A stretch of DNA of 64,000 nt from Gemmatimonadota bacterium (lineage in GTDB: Bacteria; ARS69), in the NCBI GenBank assembly GCA_030747075.1, contig JASLLL010000004.1:1-64000 (forward strand), read 5' to 3'. Of this stretch, positions 7,570-16,990 are shown piece after piece. Made by a program: the position numbers and the translations under genes. A model generated the notes under the pieces. It saw only the letters and a program-made list of their open reading frames with translations. It had not been told where the DNA came from and made no database searches. Each line of letters opens with the position of its first letter. Position 1 is the first letter of the stretch.

Positions 7570-9630
7570 TCAGCCGGCAGGCGCTTCGCCGACAGGCGGC
7601 GTCGGTGAGGCTCCGTCCGGGGCCGCCCTTGGACTCCGGTCCTCGGTCGCGGTGGGTTCCGCATCATCCGGCGGCGGGTCCGCAGGCTGCTTCTCCACAA
7701 TCGGTGGGAGATCCCGTCCCTCCAGGATCAGGCGGATCTCCGCTTCATCCAGCGTTTCCCGTTCCAGGAGCGCCACGGTCAACGCATCGAGGGAGGCGCG
7801 GTGCTCGGTCAGGATCTCGTGCGCCCGGGCGCGACCTTCGTCCACCATGCGGTGAACCTCCTTGTCGATCAGTTCGGAGGTCTCTTCGCTGGTGTGTCGG
7901 TTCTGGACGATCTCCCGTCCGAGGAAGACCTGCTCCTCCGGGCGACCGAATGCAATCGGCCCGAGTGCGTCACTCATTCCCCATTCGCAGACCATGCGGC
8001 GCACGAGATTCGTGGCCTGATCGATATCGCCCTTGGCGCCGTTGGTGATCTCGTTGTGAACGATCTCCTCCGCGACGCGTCCCCCCATGATGACGGCGAG
8101 CTTGTTGAGGCAGTACTTGCGGGACAGGTTGTGCTTCTCGTCGATCGGGAGCTGGAAGGTGGTGCCGAGCGATTGGCCGCGGGGGATGATGGTCACTTTC
8201 GATACCGGGTCGGCGTCTTCGAGCTTCATCGCCACGAGCGTGTGCCCGGCTTCATGGCAGGCGACGACCGCCTTTTCCTCTTCGCTGATGATCAGGCTCT
8301 TTCGCTCCGAACCCATGGCCACCTTGTCCTTGGCGTCGACGAGGTCCTGCATGGTGACCGTATCCTGGTTGCGTCGCGCAGCGAGAAGCGCCGCCTCGTT
8401 CATCACATTGGCGAGATCCGCGCCGCTGAACCCCGGCGTGCCGCGCGCGACCCGCATGAGATCTACTTCGTCATCCAGCGGAATGGGCTTCGCGTGGACT
8501 CGCAGGATGCCCTCGCGGCCGTTCAGATCCGGCAGGTCCACCACGATCTGCCGATCGAAGCGCCCCGGCCGGAGCAGCGCCGGGTCGAGCACATCCGGGC
8601 GGTTCGTCGCGGCGATCAGGATGACCCCGTCAGAACTGTCGAAACCATCCATCTCCACGAGCAACTGGTTGAGCGTCTGCTCCCGCTCGTCATGCCCGCC
8701 GCCGAGGCCGGCACCGCGCTGTCTCCCGACCGCATCCATCTCATCGATAAAGATGATGCACGGGGCGTGTTTCCGCCCCTGCTCGAACAGATCCCGTACG
8801 CGGGACGCTCCGACACCCACGAACATCTCCACAAAGTCGGAGCCGCTCATGGAGAAGAAGGGAACATCCGCTTCGCCCGCCACCGCCTTCGCGAGGAGCG
8901 TCTTTCCGGTTCCCGGAGAGCCGACGAGCAGCGCGCCCTTGGGGATCTTTCCGCCGAGCTTCTGGAAGCGGGCCGGGTTGCGCAGGAAGCCGATGATCTC
9001 TTCCAGCTCTTCCTTGGCCTCGTCCGCTCCCGCGACATCCTTGAAGGACACATCCGGGCGGTCGCCCCCGGCGAGCATCTTTGCCTTGCTCTTTCCGAAG
9101 GTGAATGCCCGGTTTCCGCCCGACTGCATCTGCCGCATGATGAAGATCCAGATGCCCAGGATCAGGAGGATCGGGAACCACCCGAAGAGCACCTGCGTCC
9201 AGTTCATCCCGCGGACGCCGACCTTGATCCGAACGCCCGGGTTGTTCTCGCGGATGCGCGTCATCAGCCCCTCTGCCTGGAGGGGGATGTCCGTGCGGAA
9301 GTTCGTGTAACTTCGCTGGACGCCTTGCGCGACAACCAGCGCGTCGGAGTGAAGTTCTCCGTGTACTTCCTGCTCGACGATCTCCAGCGACTTGATGTTG
9401 CCTGCTTCCACCTGCTGAAGGAAGTCCGTGTAGATTACGGTCTCCTCCCGCGTATGCCCGCCGCGGACAGTCTGAAAGATCACCACAAGCAGAAGCGCCA
9501 GCATTGCCCAGAAGGCCATCGTCTTGGTGGTTCTTCCATAGCGGGGCGGTTCCCCTCCGGGATCCGGCTTTCCGCTTCCTCCCTCACGGTCCTTCGTGGG
9601 GCGCGCCTTCCTGTCCGCAGGTTCGTGCAT
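7570..9630 (-). CDS. ftsH: ATP-dependent zinc metalloprotease FtsH
   Basis: A membrane-anchored AAA+ protease that degrades misfolded membrane proteins and selected regulators. The 686-residue product has two N-terminal membrane segments (about residues 35-54 and 124-146) around a periplasmic loop. Walker A is GSPGTGKT (about 238), Walker B is [10 protein letters not shown], followed by the second region of homology, and the zinc site is HEAGH (about 455). The start ATG 9630 shares its A with the stop of the upstream gene (TGATG), so translation is coupled. The C-terminal tail is Pro/Ala/Asp-rich and longer than usual. Confidence 0.96.
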   Translation of the reverse strand: MHEPADRKARPTKDREGGSGKPDPGGEPPRYGRTTKTMAFWAMLALLLVVIFQTVRGGHTREETVIYTDFLQQVEAGNIKSLEIVEQEVHGELHSDALVVAQGVQRSYTNFRTDIPLQAEGLMTRIRENNPGVRIKVGVRGMNWTQVLFGWFPILLILGIWIFIMRQMQSGGNRAFTFGKSKAKMLAGGDRPDVSFKDVAGADEAKEELEEIIGFLRNPARFQKLGGKIPKGALLVGSPGTGKTLLAKAVAGEADVPFFSMSGSDFVEMFVGVGASRVRDLFEQGRKHAPCIIFIDEMDAVGRQRGAGLGGGHDEREQTLNQLLVEMDGFDSSDGVILIAATNRPDVLDPALLRPGRFDRQIVVDLPDLNGREGILRVHAKPIPLDDEVDLMRVARGTPGFSGADLANVMNEAALLAARRNQDTVTMQDLVDAKDKVAMGSERKSLIISEEEKAVVACHEAGHTLVAMKLEDADPVSKVTIIPRGQSLGTTFQLPIDEKHNLSRKYCLNKLAVIMGGRVAEEIVHNEITNGAKGDIDQATNLVRRMVCEWGMSDALGPIAFGRPEEQVFLGREIVQNRHTSEETSELIDKEVHRMVDEGRARAHEILTEHRASLDALTVALLERETLDEAEIRLILEGRDLPPIVEKQPADPPPDDAEPTATEDRSPRAAPDGASPTPPVGEAPAG

Positions 9631-11657
9631 CAATCGCCGTCCTCTCCGCGCCGGGGGAACTCCCCGGAATCCAAGTCTTCTTCGCTCAGAATCGTGATAT
9701 AGGGCAGATTCCGGAATCTCTGGGCGTAATCCAAGCCATATCCCACCACGAACTCGTCCGGGACTCGGAACCCTACGAGATCAATCGGCACATGGACCTC
9801 TCTCTTTTCGTGTTTGTCGAGAAGAGACACAATCTTCAGAGAAGACGGGTTTCTGGCCAGCAGGAGCTCCCGAATGTAGTCCAGCGTGAGCCCGGTATCC
9901 ACGATGTCCTCCACAATCAACACATCCCGATCCTCAATGTTCAGCACAAGATCCGACAGGATTCGGACCACTCCGGAGGACTCCGTCTTGTCTTCGTAGC
10001 TGGAGACCACCATAAAGTCTGTCTCACAGTGAACTTCCATCTCGCGGACCAGATCCGCCAGGAAGATAAACCCGCCCTTGAGAATGTTGATCAGAATCGG
10101 GGTGCGCCCCTCGTACTCCTCCGAAAGCTCGCGGCCCATTTCGCGGACGCGGTTGCGGATCTGCTCTTTCGTGAACAACACGGTTCCGATGGTGGCGGGG
10201 CATTCGCAGCGAGTGGGCATGGTCGTGCGGGTCTCCTCTTCTTCAACGGGGCAAAAGGGTGAACTCTCCAGACGAAGGCCCCTTACCGTTCCGGGGCCGA
10301 TACCAACCCGCTCCGCAATCCGGAAGCCGGGTACCCAGACGATTCCTTCCCCGTCGCAAACGACCGGGAGAAAGTCCCGGGCCTTTCGGGGAACCTTGCG
10401 GTCCACCAGAAGATCCTGGACCTTGGTACTTCCTTCGAGGCCGACAGGCCGGTAGCGGTCGCCGTCCCTTCTCTGCCGGACCTCCAGCGGCGTGGCAATG
10501 CGGTCCGCATCCACCCACGCCACGGTCGGGCCGGATTCATCCCGCGGATCCAGCGGAGGCGCGGGGTACAGCCGCGCTTCCAGCATGGTCCCCGGTTCCC
10601 CAGGCGGCCCGGGCCAGCATACGCGTCCGGGCACCCGCAGCTCCCGCTCGCCGGGCGGGGTCGGCGGAGTTTCTCCCGTCCGGGCGATTCCAACCTCCTC
10701 CTGACCGACGACCACCCGAACCCTCCCCGGCAGATCGACGGACCGGTCATCCGCCCCGAGCCAGGCTCTCGCCAGTTCATCCAGAGGCTCAAAGGCCAGT
10801 CTCTGCAGGGGATCCCCGACCTCACGGGCGGCTTCGCGAAGCACCGTCCTCAGAATCAGCGGATGATAGGCCCGCCCTTGAGGAGCATCAAGAACGATCT
10901 CTCTCCCGGAGCGCCGCCGCGTCAGGAGCGACAGCACATCCCGTGCGCTCGTCTCGAGAAAGGCGTCCACTTCCGCCAGAAGCGTGGAGGTCCGCCCGAC
11001 GGCGCGGGTGAGGCGCGGGTTTTCGCGCAGGAGGAGCGGCACAAGGTCGTGGCGGATCCGGGAGCGGAGGTTTTCGCGGGCGGCATTCGTGGGATCGGAG
11101 ATCCACGGGAGGTCCTTCTCGCGCAGGAACTCCTCGACCTCCGCACGATCCCGATCGAGCAGCGGGCGGATGACGCCATCGTCGCGCCGGTATCGGGGCT
11201 GCGCGAGCGCCCCGGGTCCGGCTCCCTGGAGGAGACGCTCCAGGAAGGTCTCCAGCCGGTCGTTTGCTGTATGCCCCACCGCGACGATTCCACCCGCCTC
11301 CTCCGCGCACCGGTTGAGGAACGAGTAACGCGCGTCCCGGGCCGCGGCCTCCGTGTTTCCCGCAGGCGTCCCGCCCGGCCCTCCCCACTGCGCGCGCTCC
11401 ATTCGGAAGGGGACATTCCACCGGTGGGCCAGCTCCCGGGCGAACCGCGCGTCCTCCCCCGAATCGGGGCGGAGGGCGTGGTCGAAGTGGGCAGCGGACA
11501 GATCCAGAGCGAGTTCCGCGCGAAGCTCCACCAGTACGGCCAGCAGCGCGGTCGAATCCGCCCCGCCCGAGATGCCGGCCACGACGACACTGCCCGGCGG
11601 AAGGAGACCTTCCCGGGAGACGGTCAGCAACACCTTGCGGGGAAAGTCGGGGGTCAT
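9630..11657 (-). CDS. tilS-hpt: Fused tRNA(Ile)-lysidine synthetase / hypoxanthine phosphoribosyltransferase
   Basis: One continuous frame of 675 residues. Residues 1 to about 470 are TilS: the PP-loop SGGADSTALLA (about 30-40), the FDHALRPDS segment and C-terminal TilS domains. TilS converts the CAU wobble C of tRNA-Ile2 to lysidine. Residues from about 485 on are Hpt: the TKEQIRNRV start region, the ILINILKGGFIF segment and the PRPP motif LIVEDIVDTGLTL, for salvage of hypoxanthine/guanine. An internal ATG (MPTRCECPAT) has a weak GAGGAG 12 nt upstream, so some separate Hpt may also be made. tilS and hpt are neighbours in many bacteria, but true fusions are less common. Confidence 0.9.
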   Translation of the reverse strand: MTPDFPRKVLLTVSREGLLPPGSVVVAGISGGADSTALLAVLVELRAELALDLSAAHFDHALRPDSGEDARFARELAHRWNVPFRMERAQWGGPGGTPAGNTEAAARDARYSFLNRCAEEAGGIVAVGHTANDRLETFLERLLQGAGPGALAQPRYRRDDGVIRPLLDRDRAEVEEFLREKDLPWISDPTNAARENLRSRIRHDLVPLLLRENPRLTRAVGRTSTLLAEVDAFLETSARDVLSLLTRRRSGREIVLDAPQGRAYHPLILRTVLREAAREVGDPLQRLAFEPLDELARAWLGADDRSVDLPGRVRVVVGQEEVGIARTGETPPTPPGERELRVPGRVCWPGPPGEPGTMLEARLYPAPPLDPRDESGPTVAWVDADRIATPLEVRQRRDGDRYRPVGLEGSTKVQDLLVDRKVPRKARDFLPVVCDGEGIVWVPGFRIAERVGIGPGTVRGLRLESSPFCPVEEEETRTTMPTRCECPATIGTVLFTKEQIRNRVREMGRELSEEYEGRTPILINILKGGFIFLADLVREMEVHCETDFMVVSSYEDKTESSGVVRILSDLVLNIEDRDVLIVEDIVDTGLTLDYIRELLLARNPSSLKIVSLLDKHEKREVHVPIDLVGFRVPDEFVVGYGLDYAQRFRNLPYITILSEEDLDSGEFPRRGEDGD

Positions 11658-11677
11658 GGTGGAATCCCCCTGGAGGG

Positions 11678-11754
11678 TGGTAGCGGTGCAGGGACTCGAA
11701 CCCCGGACACGCGGATTATGATTCCGCTGCTCTAACCAGCTGAGCTACACCGCC
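11678..11754 (-). tRNA. tRNA with anticodon CAT, most likely elongator tRNA-Met
   Basis: A full cloverleaf folds on the minus strand: acceptor GGCGGTG/CACCGCT, D arm GCTC...GAGC, anticodon stem GCGGA/TCCGC around loop ATCATAA, T arm with TTCGAGT and discriminator A. CCA is encoded (11680-11678). The body resembles elongator tRNA-Met of other bacteria; the lysidine-modified tRNA-Ile2 also has a CAT anticodon and cannot be fully excluded. It lies 20 nt upstream of tilS, possibly in the same transcript. Confidence 0.93.
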
Positions 11755-11880
11755 ATGAAACGCCCGGGGAGGTTACGAGGACCGGGCGCTGGTGTCAAGC
11801 TGCCGCCCTTTCGCGGTGGCGCCGTTCGCGGTTTCCGGGATAGACTCCGCGGACCTTTGCCCAAAGGAGAGAGACTCACC

Positions 11881-13104
11881 ATGACCCGGGATTCCCACCA
11901 GCGAATCACGCGGCTTCTTCTGTCCGCTGTTGTGCTCATCAGTCTTCTGGCGGCGTGCGGAAGGCGGCAGGACAACACGGTCGGTTCCACGCTGATCGAG
12001 GACCAGGCGGGAGGCAAGGGCGTGAGGATGGCCGGGGTCGACTTCCCGGACACGAGCGCGGACTTCCACCTGGATCTGGCTCTTGGGACCGCGGGAAGCC
12101 TGGAGTCCCTTCTCGCCGGGGAGCGGCACGGGGTGCGCGCGACCCCCGTTCTTCGCTTCAGCGTCTTCCCGGATTCCGGCACCACGCTGGACAGCGCGGT
12201 GCTGTTCTTCTCGGTGACTTCCGCATCCGGAGACGCGGATCCGGTTGCGTTTTCAGTTCACCGCATCGACACGGAGTCGTGGACGGAGTCGATGGCGCTG
12301 AACGCGCACACCGACACGACCGACACGACCGACACGGTGTTCTCATGGATGGCGGACACGGCCGCGGTCATCGAGCTTCCCGCGGCCACCGGGGGCAACG
12401 CGCTTGTGCCGATGACGGAACTGGCTCAGTTCTGGACCGACAACCCGGACTCCAACCACGGCATGGTCCTTTCCCCGATGCCGGGGGCGAACGCTCTTCT
12501 GGAGATCGCCTCCTCTGAATCCGAAGTCGACACCCTCTCCGTGCAACTGCATCTCTACTGGACCGGAGCGGATTCCGCAGAGGTGTTGACCGTCCCGCCG
12601 ACGGACGACACCTACCTGATGGAGAAGACACCCGACTGGGACTCGCTCACAGGATTCCCCGGGCGCATCACGGTGGCGCGCGGGGTTCCGGCGCGCGGGA
12701 TCCTCCGGTTCGAGATGCCGGAACTGGGAGATCGGGCCACGATCAACCGGGCGGAACTCACGCTCCATGCCGACCCGTCGGAGTCGGATCTGGACGCGTT
12801 TACCCTGGGTGCATTTCGCGTCTCCGACACCACCTGGGTGAGCGACGGAATTCACCCGGACTCGCTGCTGGTGGAGGGCCTTGTGTACGACCCCCAGGAG
12901 GTGACGGCCGAGACCGACTCTCTGGTGCTGGCCGTCACAGGGCTTGTGAGCCGGCTCTACTCCATGGGGAACGAGGGTATCCTTCTTCGCGCCACGGATG
13001 AACGCCGGGACGCGGACTATCTTCGCATTTACGGTTACGACACAGTGGACCCCGCGAAGACACCGCGCCTTCAGATCTGGTACACGCCGGGAGACAGCCC
13101 ATGA
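11881..13104 (+). CDS. Outer-membrane-type lipoprotein with DNRLRE-like repeats
   Basis: A 407-residue protein with a lipoprotein signal peptide ending in the lipobox LLAAC (Cys about 23), so it should be anchored in a membrane from outside the cytoplasm. The mature part has two similar beta-rich halves, each with a line such as LDSAVLFFSV or INRAELTLHAD. That pattern is seen in DNRLRE/TGF-propeptide-like carbohydrate or surface modules. It is acidic and rich in Asp/Thr (a short DTTDTTDT run). ATG 11881 follows AAAGGAGAG. It overlaps the next gene by four bases (ATGA), so the two are coupled. Function unknown. Confidence 0.75.
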   Translation: MTRDSHQRITRLLLSAVVLISLLAACGRRQDNTVGSTLIEDQAGGKGVRMAGVDFPDTSADFHLDLALGTAGSLESLLAGERHGVRATPVLRFSVFPDSGTTLDSAVLFFSVTSASGDADPVAFSVHRIDTESWTESMALNAHTDTTDTTDTVFSWMADTAAVIELPAATGGNALVPMTELAQFWTDNPDSNHGMVLSPMPGANALLEIASSESEVDTLSVQLHLYWTGADSAEVLTVPPTDDTYLMEKTPDWDSLTGFPGRITVARGVPARGILRFEMPELGDRATINRAELTLHADPSESDLDAFTLGAFRVSDTTWVSDGIHPDSLLVEGLVYDPQEVTAETDSLVLAVTGLVSRLYSMGNEGILLRATDERRDADYLRIYGYDTVDPAKTPRLQIWYTPGDSP

Positions 13105-14333
13105 TGCGCGTCGGGATTGCCGTGGTGATCGCGGGTCTTCTCCTGCCGCCTGTCGCGCGGGCGGATTCGCGCTATTCCCTCCGGGGCGCCGGGGAGTCGC
13201 TTTCGTCGATGAAAGCGGAGTCACGCGCGCTCGGCGGTGCGCAGACCGCGACGGACACTCCCGGCCTTGCGGGGAACCCGGCCTGTGCGGCGTTCGCGGA
13301 GAAGGGCGTCTTCTACGGAACCTACGAGACAGAGTGGATCCGCGTGGACGAACCAAAGCCCTCCGGCGGACGGAAGGTGCTGAAGGAATACTCCGGCGTG
13401 GTTCCCAACCTTGGCGTTTTGTACCCCTTGCCGGGTGGCGTCGTCTTCGGCACCGGTCTCCATGTGGAGCGGCGCCGTGGCGGGACCATCGAGATGGCTG
13501 CCACGGACTCCATGGTCGCGGCGATCGGCGGGCAGGAATACCAGTTCATCTACGAAGCCAGCGGGAACGCTCTCCGCATTCCGGCGGTGGCCGCGCTTCG
13601 CGTGGGGCCGGTGCAGGCGGGCGTGGGTGCCGATGTCGTTCTGGTGAACTCCCGGGAGCGGTGGCAGAACGATTTCCCGACCGGGTCCGGTTTCGAGGAC
13701 AGCAACGACCTGACCTTCTCCAGCCTCTGGGCGGTGGGGCTTCGTGCGGGACTTCGCGTTCCCGTGGGAGATCGCCTGTCGCTGGGTGCGTGGGCGTCGC
13801 TCCCCGGAGATCTCTCCGGGAGCCGTCGATTTGAAAACGACGACCCCCTCGACAACAGCGACGACCTGGAAGTGGACGCTTCCGGCGAACTCCCCCGCGT
13901 CTGGTCGGCGGGTTTTGAAGCGCGTCCGTGGCCCCGCGTTCGGGTGCTCGGCGACTGGGTGCGCGAGGGCTGGAGCGAGGTCACGCCGTCCGCGCCGGAA
14001 GTCGTCCACCGGGATGTGGACCGGTTCGGCTTCGGCGTGGAAGTCACCCCGCCGGAGCGGGGAGGTCTCCGCTGGCCCGTGCGGTTCGGCTTCCGTACGG
14101 AACCCCTCCACGCGCTGGATTCGGAAGGGCGCGAGATCCGCGAGACCTTCCTCACCGCCGGGTCCGGCCTCCGCTTTTCCGGCGGCAGGGGTCTCTTCGA
14201 CTGGTTCGTGGAATACGGATGGCGCGGGGAGAAGGACGAATCGGAGTTCCGGGAGGATGTCTTCCGCTTTGGGATCACGCTGACTGGATTCGAAGCCTGG
14301 ACGCGCCGCCCGCCGCCCGAAGAGGACTGGTAA
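13101..14333 (+). CDS. Outer-membrane beta-barrel protein (FadL/PorV-like)
   Basis: A 410-residue product with a signal peptide (residues 1-22). It contains the sequence ALGGAQTATDTPGLAGNPA, the 'early barrel' pattern of FadL/PorV/UPF0164-type proteins: small residues near an N-terminal hatch followed by alternating hydrophobic strands. It ends in strands such as VFRFGITLTGFEAW, though the last residue is Trp rather than Phe of a classical insertion signal, after a PPPEEDW tail. ATG 13101 overlaps the upstream lipoprotein stop, so the two likely act together at the outer membrane. Substrate unknown. Confidence 0.75.
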   Translation: MMRVGIAVVIAGLLLPPVARADSRYSLRGAGESLSSMKAESRALGGAQTATDTPGLAGNPACAAFAEKGVFYGTYETEWIRVDEPKPSGGRKVLKEYSGVVPNLGVLYPLPGGVVFGTGLHVERRRGGTIEMAATDSMVAAIGGQEYQFIYEASGNALRIPAVAALRVGPVQAGVGADVVLVNSRERWQNDFPTGSGFEDSNDLTFSSLWAVGLRAGLRVPVGDRLSLGAWASLPGDLSGSRRFENDDPLDNSDDLEVDASGELPRVWSAGFEARPWPRVRVLGDWVREGWSEVTPSAPEVVHRDVDRFGFGVEVTPPERGGLRWPVRFGFRTEPLHALDSEGREIRETFLTAGSGLRFSGGRGLFDWFVEYGWRGEKDESEFREDVFRFGITLTGFEAWTRRPPPEEDW

Positions 14334-14354
14334 GCCGCGCCCCCCCCCGACCGC

Positions 14355-14383
14355 CAATAAAGAGGGGCCCTTGCGAGCCCCTC
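14355..14383 (-). terminator. Rho-independent terminator of the lipoprotein gene at 14438-15304
   Basis: On the minus strand, GAGGGGC, eight-base loop, GCCCCTC, then TTTATT. It lies 55 nt past the minus-strand stop. It may also slow plus-strand transcription from the convergent barrel gene. Confidence 0.7.
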
Positions 14384-14437
14384 CACCTCCGCGCGGCACC
14401 GTGCTGCCGACGCGGAGCCCCCAATCGTGTGCCCGAG

Positions 14438-15304
14438 CTAGTCCGAGATCACATACGGGTAGCCCCAGGCGATGTTGTCGTAGGCGGCCGTGTCGTCGTT
14501 GAGCGTGTCGCTGGAGAGAACATCCACCACGGCGTGTCGCGGACCCGGCATCATCCCGGTGTGGTACATCCCCGTGAAGGTGCCGTCGCCGTTGCTGATG
14601 AACTGGGACCGCTGGTGGTTCCGCCGGACATGAAGGAAGACCTCGTCCGTCGAGTCGCCCGTATCCACCGTGAGCGTGACATCCGTATCGGGCGCAATCC
14701 GCATCACATCTTCGAGCGGGATCAGTTCGCCGACAGAGGTGATGGTCTCGTCAAGGTCGCCCGCCTGGACACGGACCGAGAGGATCTGTCGCGTGGAACC
14801 TTCGGACGCGATCTCCACACCGGACATCGACAGGAGCCTCCAACCGCGGTGACGGTCGCCGGTCAGCGTGCGATCACGCTCGAAGTACAGAAGACGCGTT
14901 CCGGCATCGTCGAAGTCCTTCGAATAGAGGACCGGTGTCGTCCCGCAGGCCCACAGGTTCAGCAATCCCGTCACTTTCCTCGTGATGGCGACACTGGCCG
15001 TCGGGGCCGATCCGGGATTCGCCTCGATCTGAATGTCCCAGTACTTGTAGACATCGATCAACTCGCGCCGCCACCAGCAGGTGTTGATCGGAGCGAGACC
15101 GGGACTGTCCTCTTCGTTGTCGTAACGAACATCCATATCGGAGTAATCCGACATGTCCCCGAACATCAACGATTCGATGGCTTCTTCATCCTCGGAATAG
15201 TCGCCGCTGTTGTTCGCGGGATTGCTGTCGGTGTTCAGGCACCCCGTCAGGAAGAGCATCCCCGCCAGAAGTGTCAGTCCCAGGAAAAGGCGTGTACGCT
15301 GCAT
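14438..15304 (-). CDS. Lipoprotein of unknown function under a sigma-54-like promoter
   Basis: A 288-residue lipoprotein. The signal peptide ends in FLTGC (Cys about 22), followed by a disordered acidic stretch (TDSNPANNSGDYSEDEEA). The folded part is beta-rich with Trp-Trp-Arg and DVLSSDTLNDD segments; no family is recognised. ATG 15304 follows a GGGGGA site. About 115 nt upstream, TTGGCACGCGGCCTGCA (15436-15420) matches sigma-54 promoters and is almost identical to the one at 45671. This suggests control by an NtrC-type activator, perhaps the one encoded at 44170. A terminator follows the gene, so it is monocistronic. Confidence 0.75.
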   Translation of the reverse strand: MQRTRLFLGLTLLAGMLFLTGCLNTDSNPANNSGDYSEDEEAIESLMFGDMSDYSDMDVRYDNEEDSPGLAPINTCWWRRELIDVYKYWDIQIEANPGSAPTASVAITRKVTGLLNLWACGTTPVLYSKDFDDAGTRLLYFERDRTLTGDRHRGWRLLSMSGVEIASEGSTRQILSVRVQAGDLDETITSVGELIPLEDVMRIAPDTDVTLTVDTGDSTDEVFLHVRRNHQRSQFISNGDGTFTGMYHTGMMPGPRHAVVDVLSSDTLNDDTAAYDNIAWGYPYVISD

Positions 15305-15419
15305 GGTAGTTTCCCCCGTGTGTGATGTTGAAGCGATTCATGGGAAGGTCGCGGGACGGTCGCGGCAAGGCCGGCAGGGATTCTCCGCTAGGCCCCGCGC
15401 CTTCTCGGGGGGTGTCCTT

Positions 15420-15436
15420 TGCAGGCCGCGTGCCAA
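15420..15436 (-). promoter_or_regulatory. Sigma-54 promoter upstream of lipoprotein gene
   Basis: TTGGCACGCGGCCTGCA on the minus strand: -24 TGGCAC, five bases, -12 CTGC (consensus TTGC) at exact spacing. Ten consecutive bases (TTGGCACGCG) are identical to the promoter at 45671-45687, and the flanks AAA agree too. It predicts a leader of roughly 105 nt. Confidence 0.65.
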
Positions 15437-15571
15437 ACTCCGTGCGAGGGAGTCAACGGACGCGATTGCAACGGCTTGGGAAGTTGGCTGCTTGAGATCG
15501 CGACACGCAGACGCCGAAAAACTGTACGCGTGCGTGCACATACCTGTCCGGCGAGGGGCAGCCTGCGTGCG

Positions 15572-16990
15572 TCAGCGCAGCGTGCGGAAGGGGGCGGGCG
15601 GCTCGTGGGGGTCCGCTTCGTTCGGCGGCGCGTCTCCCTCGGGCGCCTCCGGCAATCCCTCCGGTTGTCCGGACACATCCAGCTTGCGGAGTGCTTCCAC
15701 CGCCCCTGCCCACTCGGCCTCCAGCGCACCCATCGTAAGGCGCGTCCGTGCGAAGAGCGCGTCCCGGAATGGCGTCCCCGCGGCGACATCGGCCGCAATG
15801 TCCGCGGGAGACTCCGCGCCGAACCGGTATGCGAGATGTCGCGTGATCGACCGCGCAACGAGTGGACCCATGGCCGTCTGGTAGAGCGACGCATCCGTGA
15901 GCGTCTCCCACTCGATCCTCCCGCGCTCCTGAACGAATACCCGGAAGCGTCGCTCCAGATCCCGATCCCACGGGCGAACCCCCGCGTGCGCCAGTCCCTC
16001 CACGAACCAGCGTGGCGCCCCCGCGAGCGGCCCTGCCATCTGCATGAGAGCGACATAGCGCATGGCCTCCCGTCGGCTCGTTTCCGGCGTGACCAGCGCG
16101 CTTTGCCCGGGGATTTCGAGGTAGAGCAGGCTCTCGCCCCGGATCGACCCCGTGACGGACGCATGAAGGACATCTCCCGTGGCGCGTTCCAGCGCCTTGT
16201 GATCGGGGAGGAAATGGAGGCGGAACGGGCGCGGTTCGAAGCCGTATCGCTCTCCGAGGCCGACGGCGAAGGCGTCCAGTTCATCCACCAGCCGAATGAG
16301 TGCTGGCCCCGCTTCCGGTGGGTGGCTGACGAGCAGTGTCGGTCGCTCCGTCGTCTGCCAGCCCTCCCGCGAGAGCATGGTGTGCGCAGGGATGCCGCCC
16401 ATGGCCCCCCCGGCCCGCGCCGCGATCACCACCACCGCGACCCAGGGGGCGCCCCCCGCAATGACGGCGCGGGCCCGGCGCGCGCCCGCCCGGCGGAAGC
16501 TCCGGACGCTCCAGATGATCGCCCAGACGGAAAAGGGGTTTGTGAAGGCGATGAATACTCTTTCGGCGGGATTGCGCGGGCGAATCAAGAACCCCAGATT
16601 CACGGGCGGCTCCGGCGCATTGGTGATGAGCACAAGGCCCGCCTTCACGAGAAGCCCCGCCCCGACGATGGCACCACCCCACGCGAAGATCGACGCGACC
16701 CGACCGAATGACACGCGTACGCCGGACCCCGCCAGCAGAAGGCGGCTCGTGCAGGCGGTGGCGAATACCACCAGCGGCGGCACGATCACCGCCAGCGCCA
16801 GCAGCGCGATTCGAAAGGAGCGCACCAGTTCCGATTCGGTCGCCAGCGACTGCTCCAGAAGTCGTGGAATGACCCGGGGGAGCGCGGGGTCGACGGCCAC
16901 GCTGATGTAGGCGGCGGAACACGCCGCGAACGCCAGAAGGGGAAGGAGAATGCGCGGGCGAGCGACGGGCGGGTCCGGCTCTGTCGTCAC
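15572..16990 (-). CDS. Membrane protein with degenerate peptidase-MA-like domain
   Basis: A 472-residue protein. The first half has about five hydrophobic segments (roughly residues 12-32, 60-85, 98-122, 150-166, 178-197). The second half, probably outside the cytoplasm, resembles peptidase-MA/gluzincin domains with the segment [14 protein letters not shown]. The expected HExxH is not present: the equivalent [14 protein letters not shown] has no His pair, so it is unlikely to bind zinc. GTG 16990 overlaps the upstream peptidase stop (GTGA). The tail is Pro/Glu/Asp-rich. Role unknown; co-translation with an M24 peptidase is noted. Confidence 0.75.
   Translation of the reverse strand: MTTEPDPPVARPRILLPLLAFAACSAAYISVAVDPALPRVIPRLLEQSLATESELVRSFRIALLALAVIVPPLVVFATACTSRLLLAGSGVRVSFGRVASIFAWGGAIVGAGLLVKAGLVLITNAPEPPVNLGFLIRPRNPAERVFIAFTNPFSVWAIIWSVRSFRRAGARRARAVIAGGAPWVAVVVIAARAGGAMGGIPAHTMLSREGWQTTERPTLLVSHPPEAGPALIRLVDELDAFAVGLGERYGFEPRPFRLHFLPDHKALERATGDVLHASVTGSIRGESLLYLEIPGQSALVTPETSRREAMRYVALMQMAGPLAGAPRWFVEGLAHAGVRPWDRDLERRFRVFVQERGRIEWETLTDASLYQTAMGPLVARSITRHLAYRFGAESPADIAADVAAGTPFRDALFARTRLTMGALEAEWAGAVEALRKLDVSGQPEGLPEAPEGDAPPNEADPHEPPAPFRTLR

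Noticed and set aside
11678-11754. tRNA-Ile2 (lysidine) assignment
   Set aside because: The location next to tilS is tempting, but the acceptor, D-arm and anticodon-stem sequences look more like elongator tRNA-Met; kept as an alternative only.
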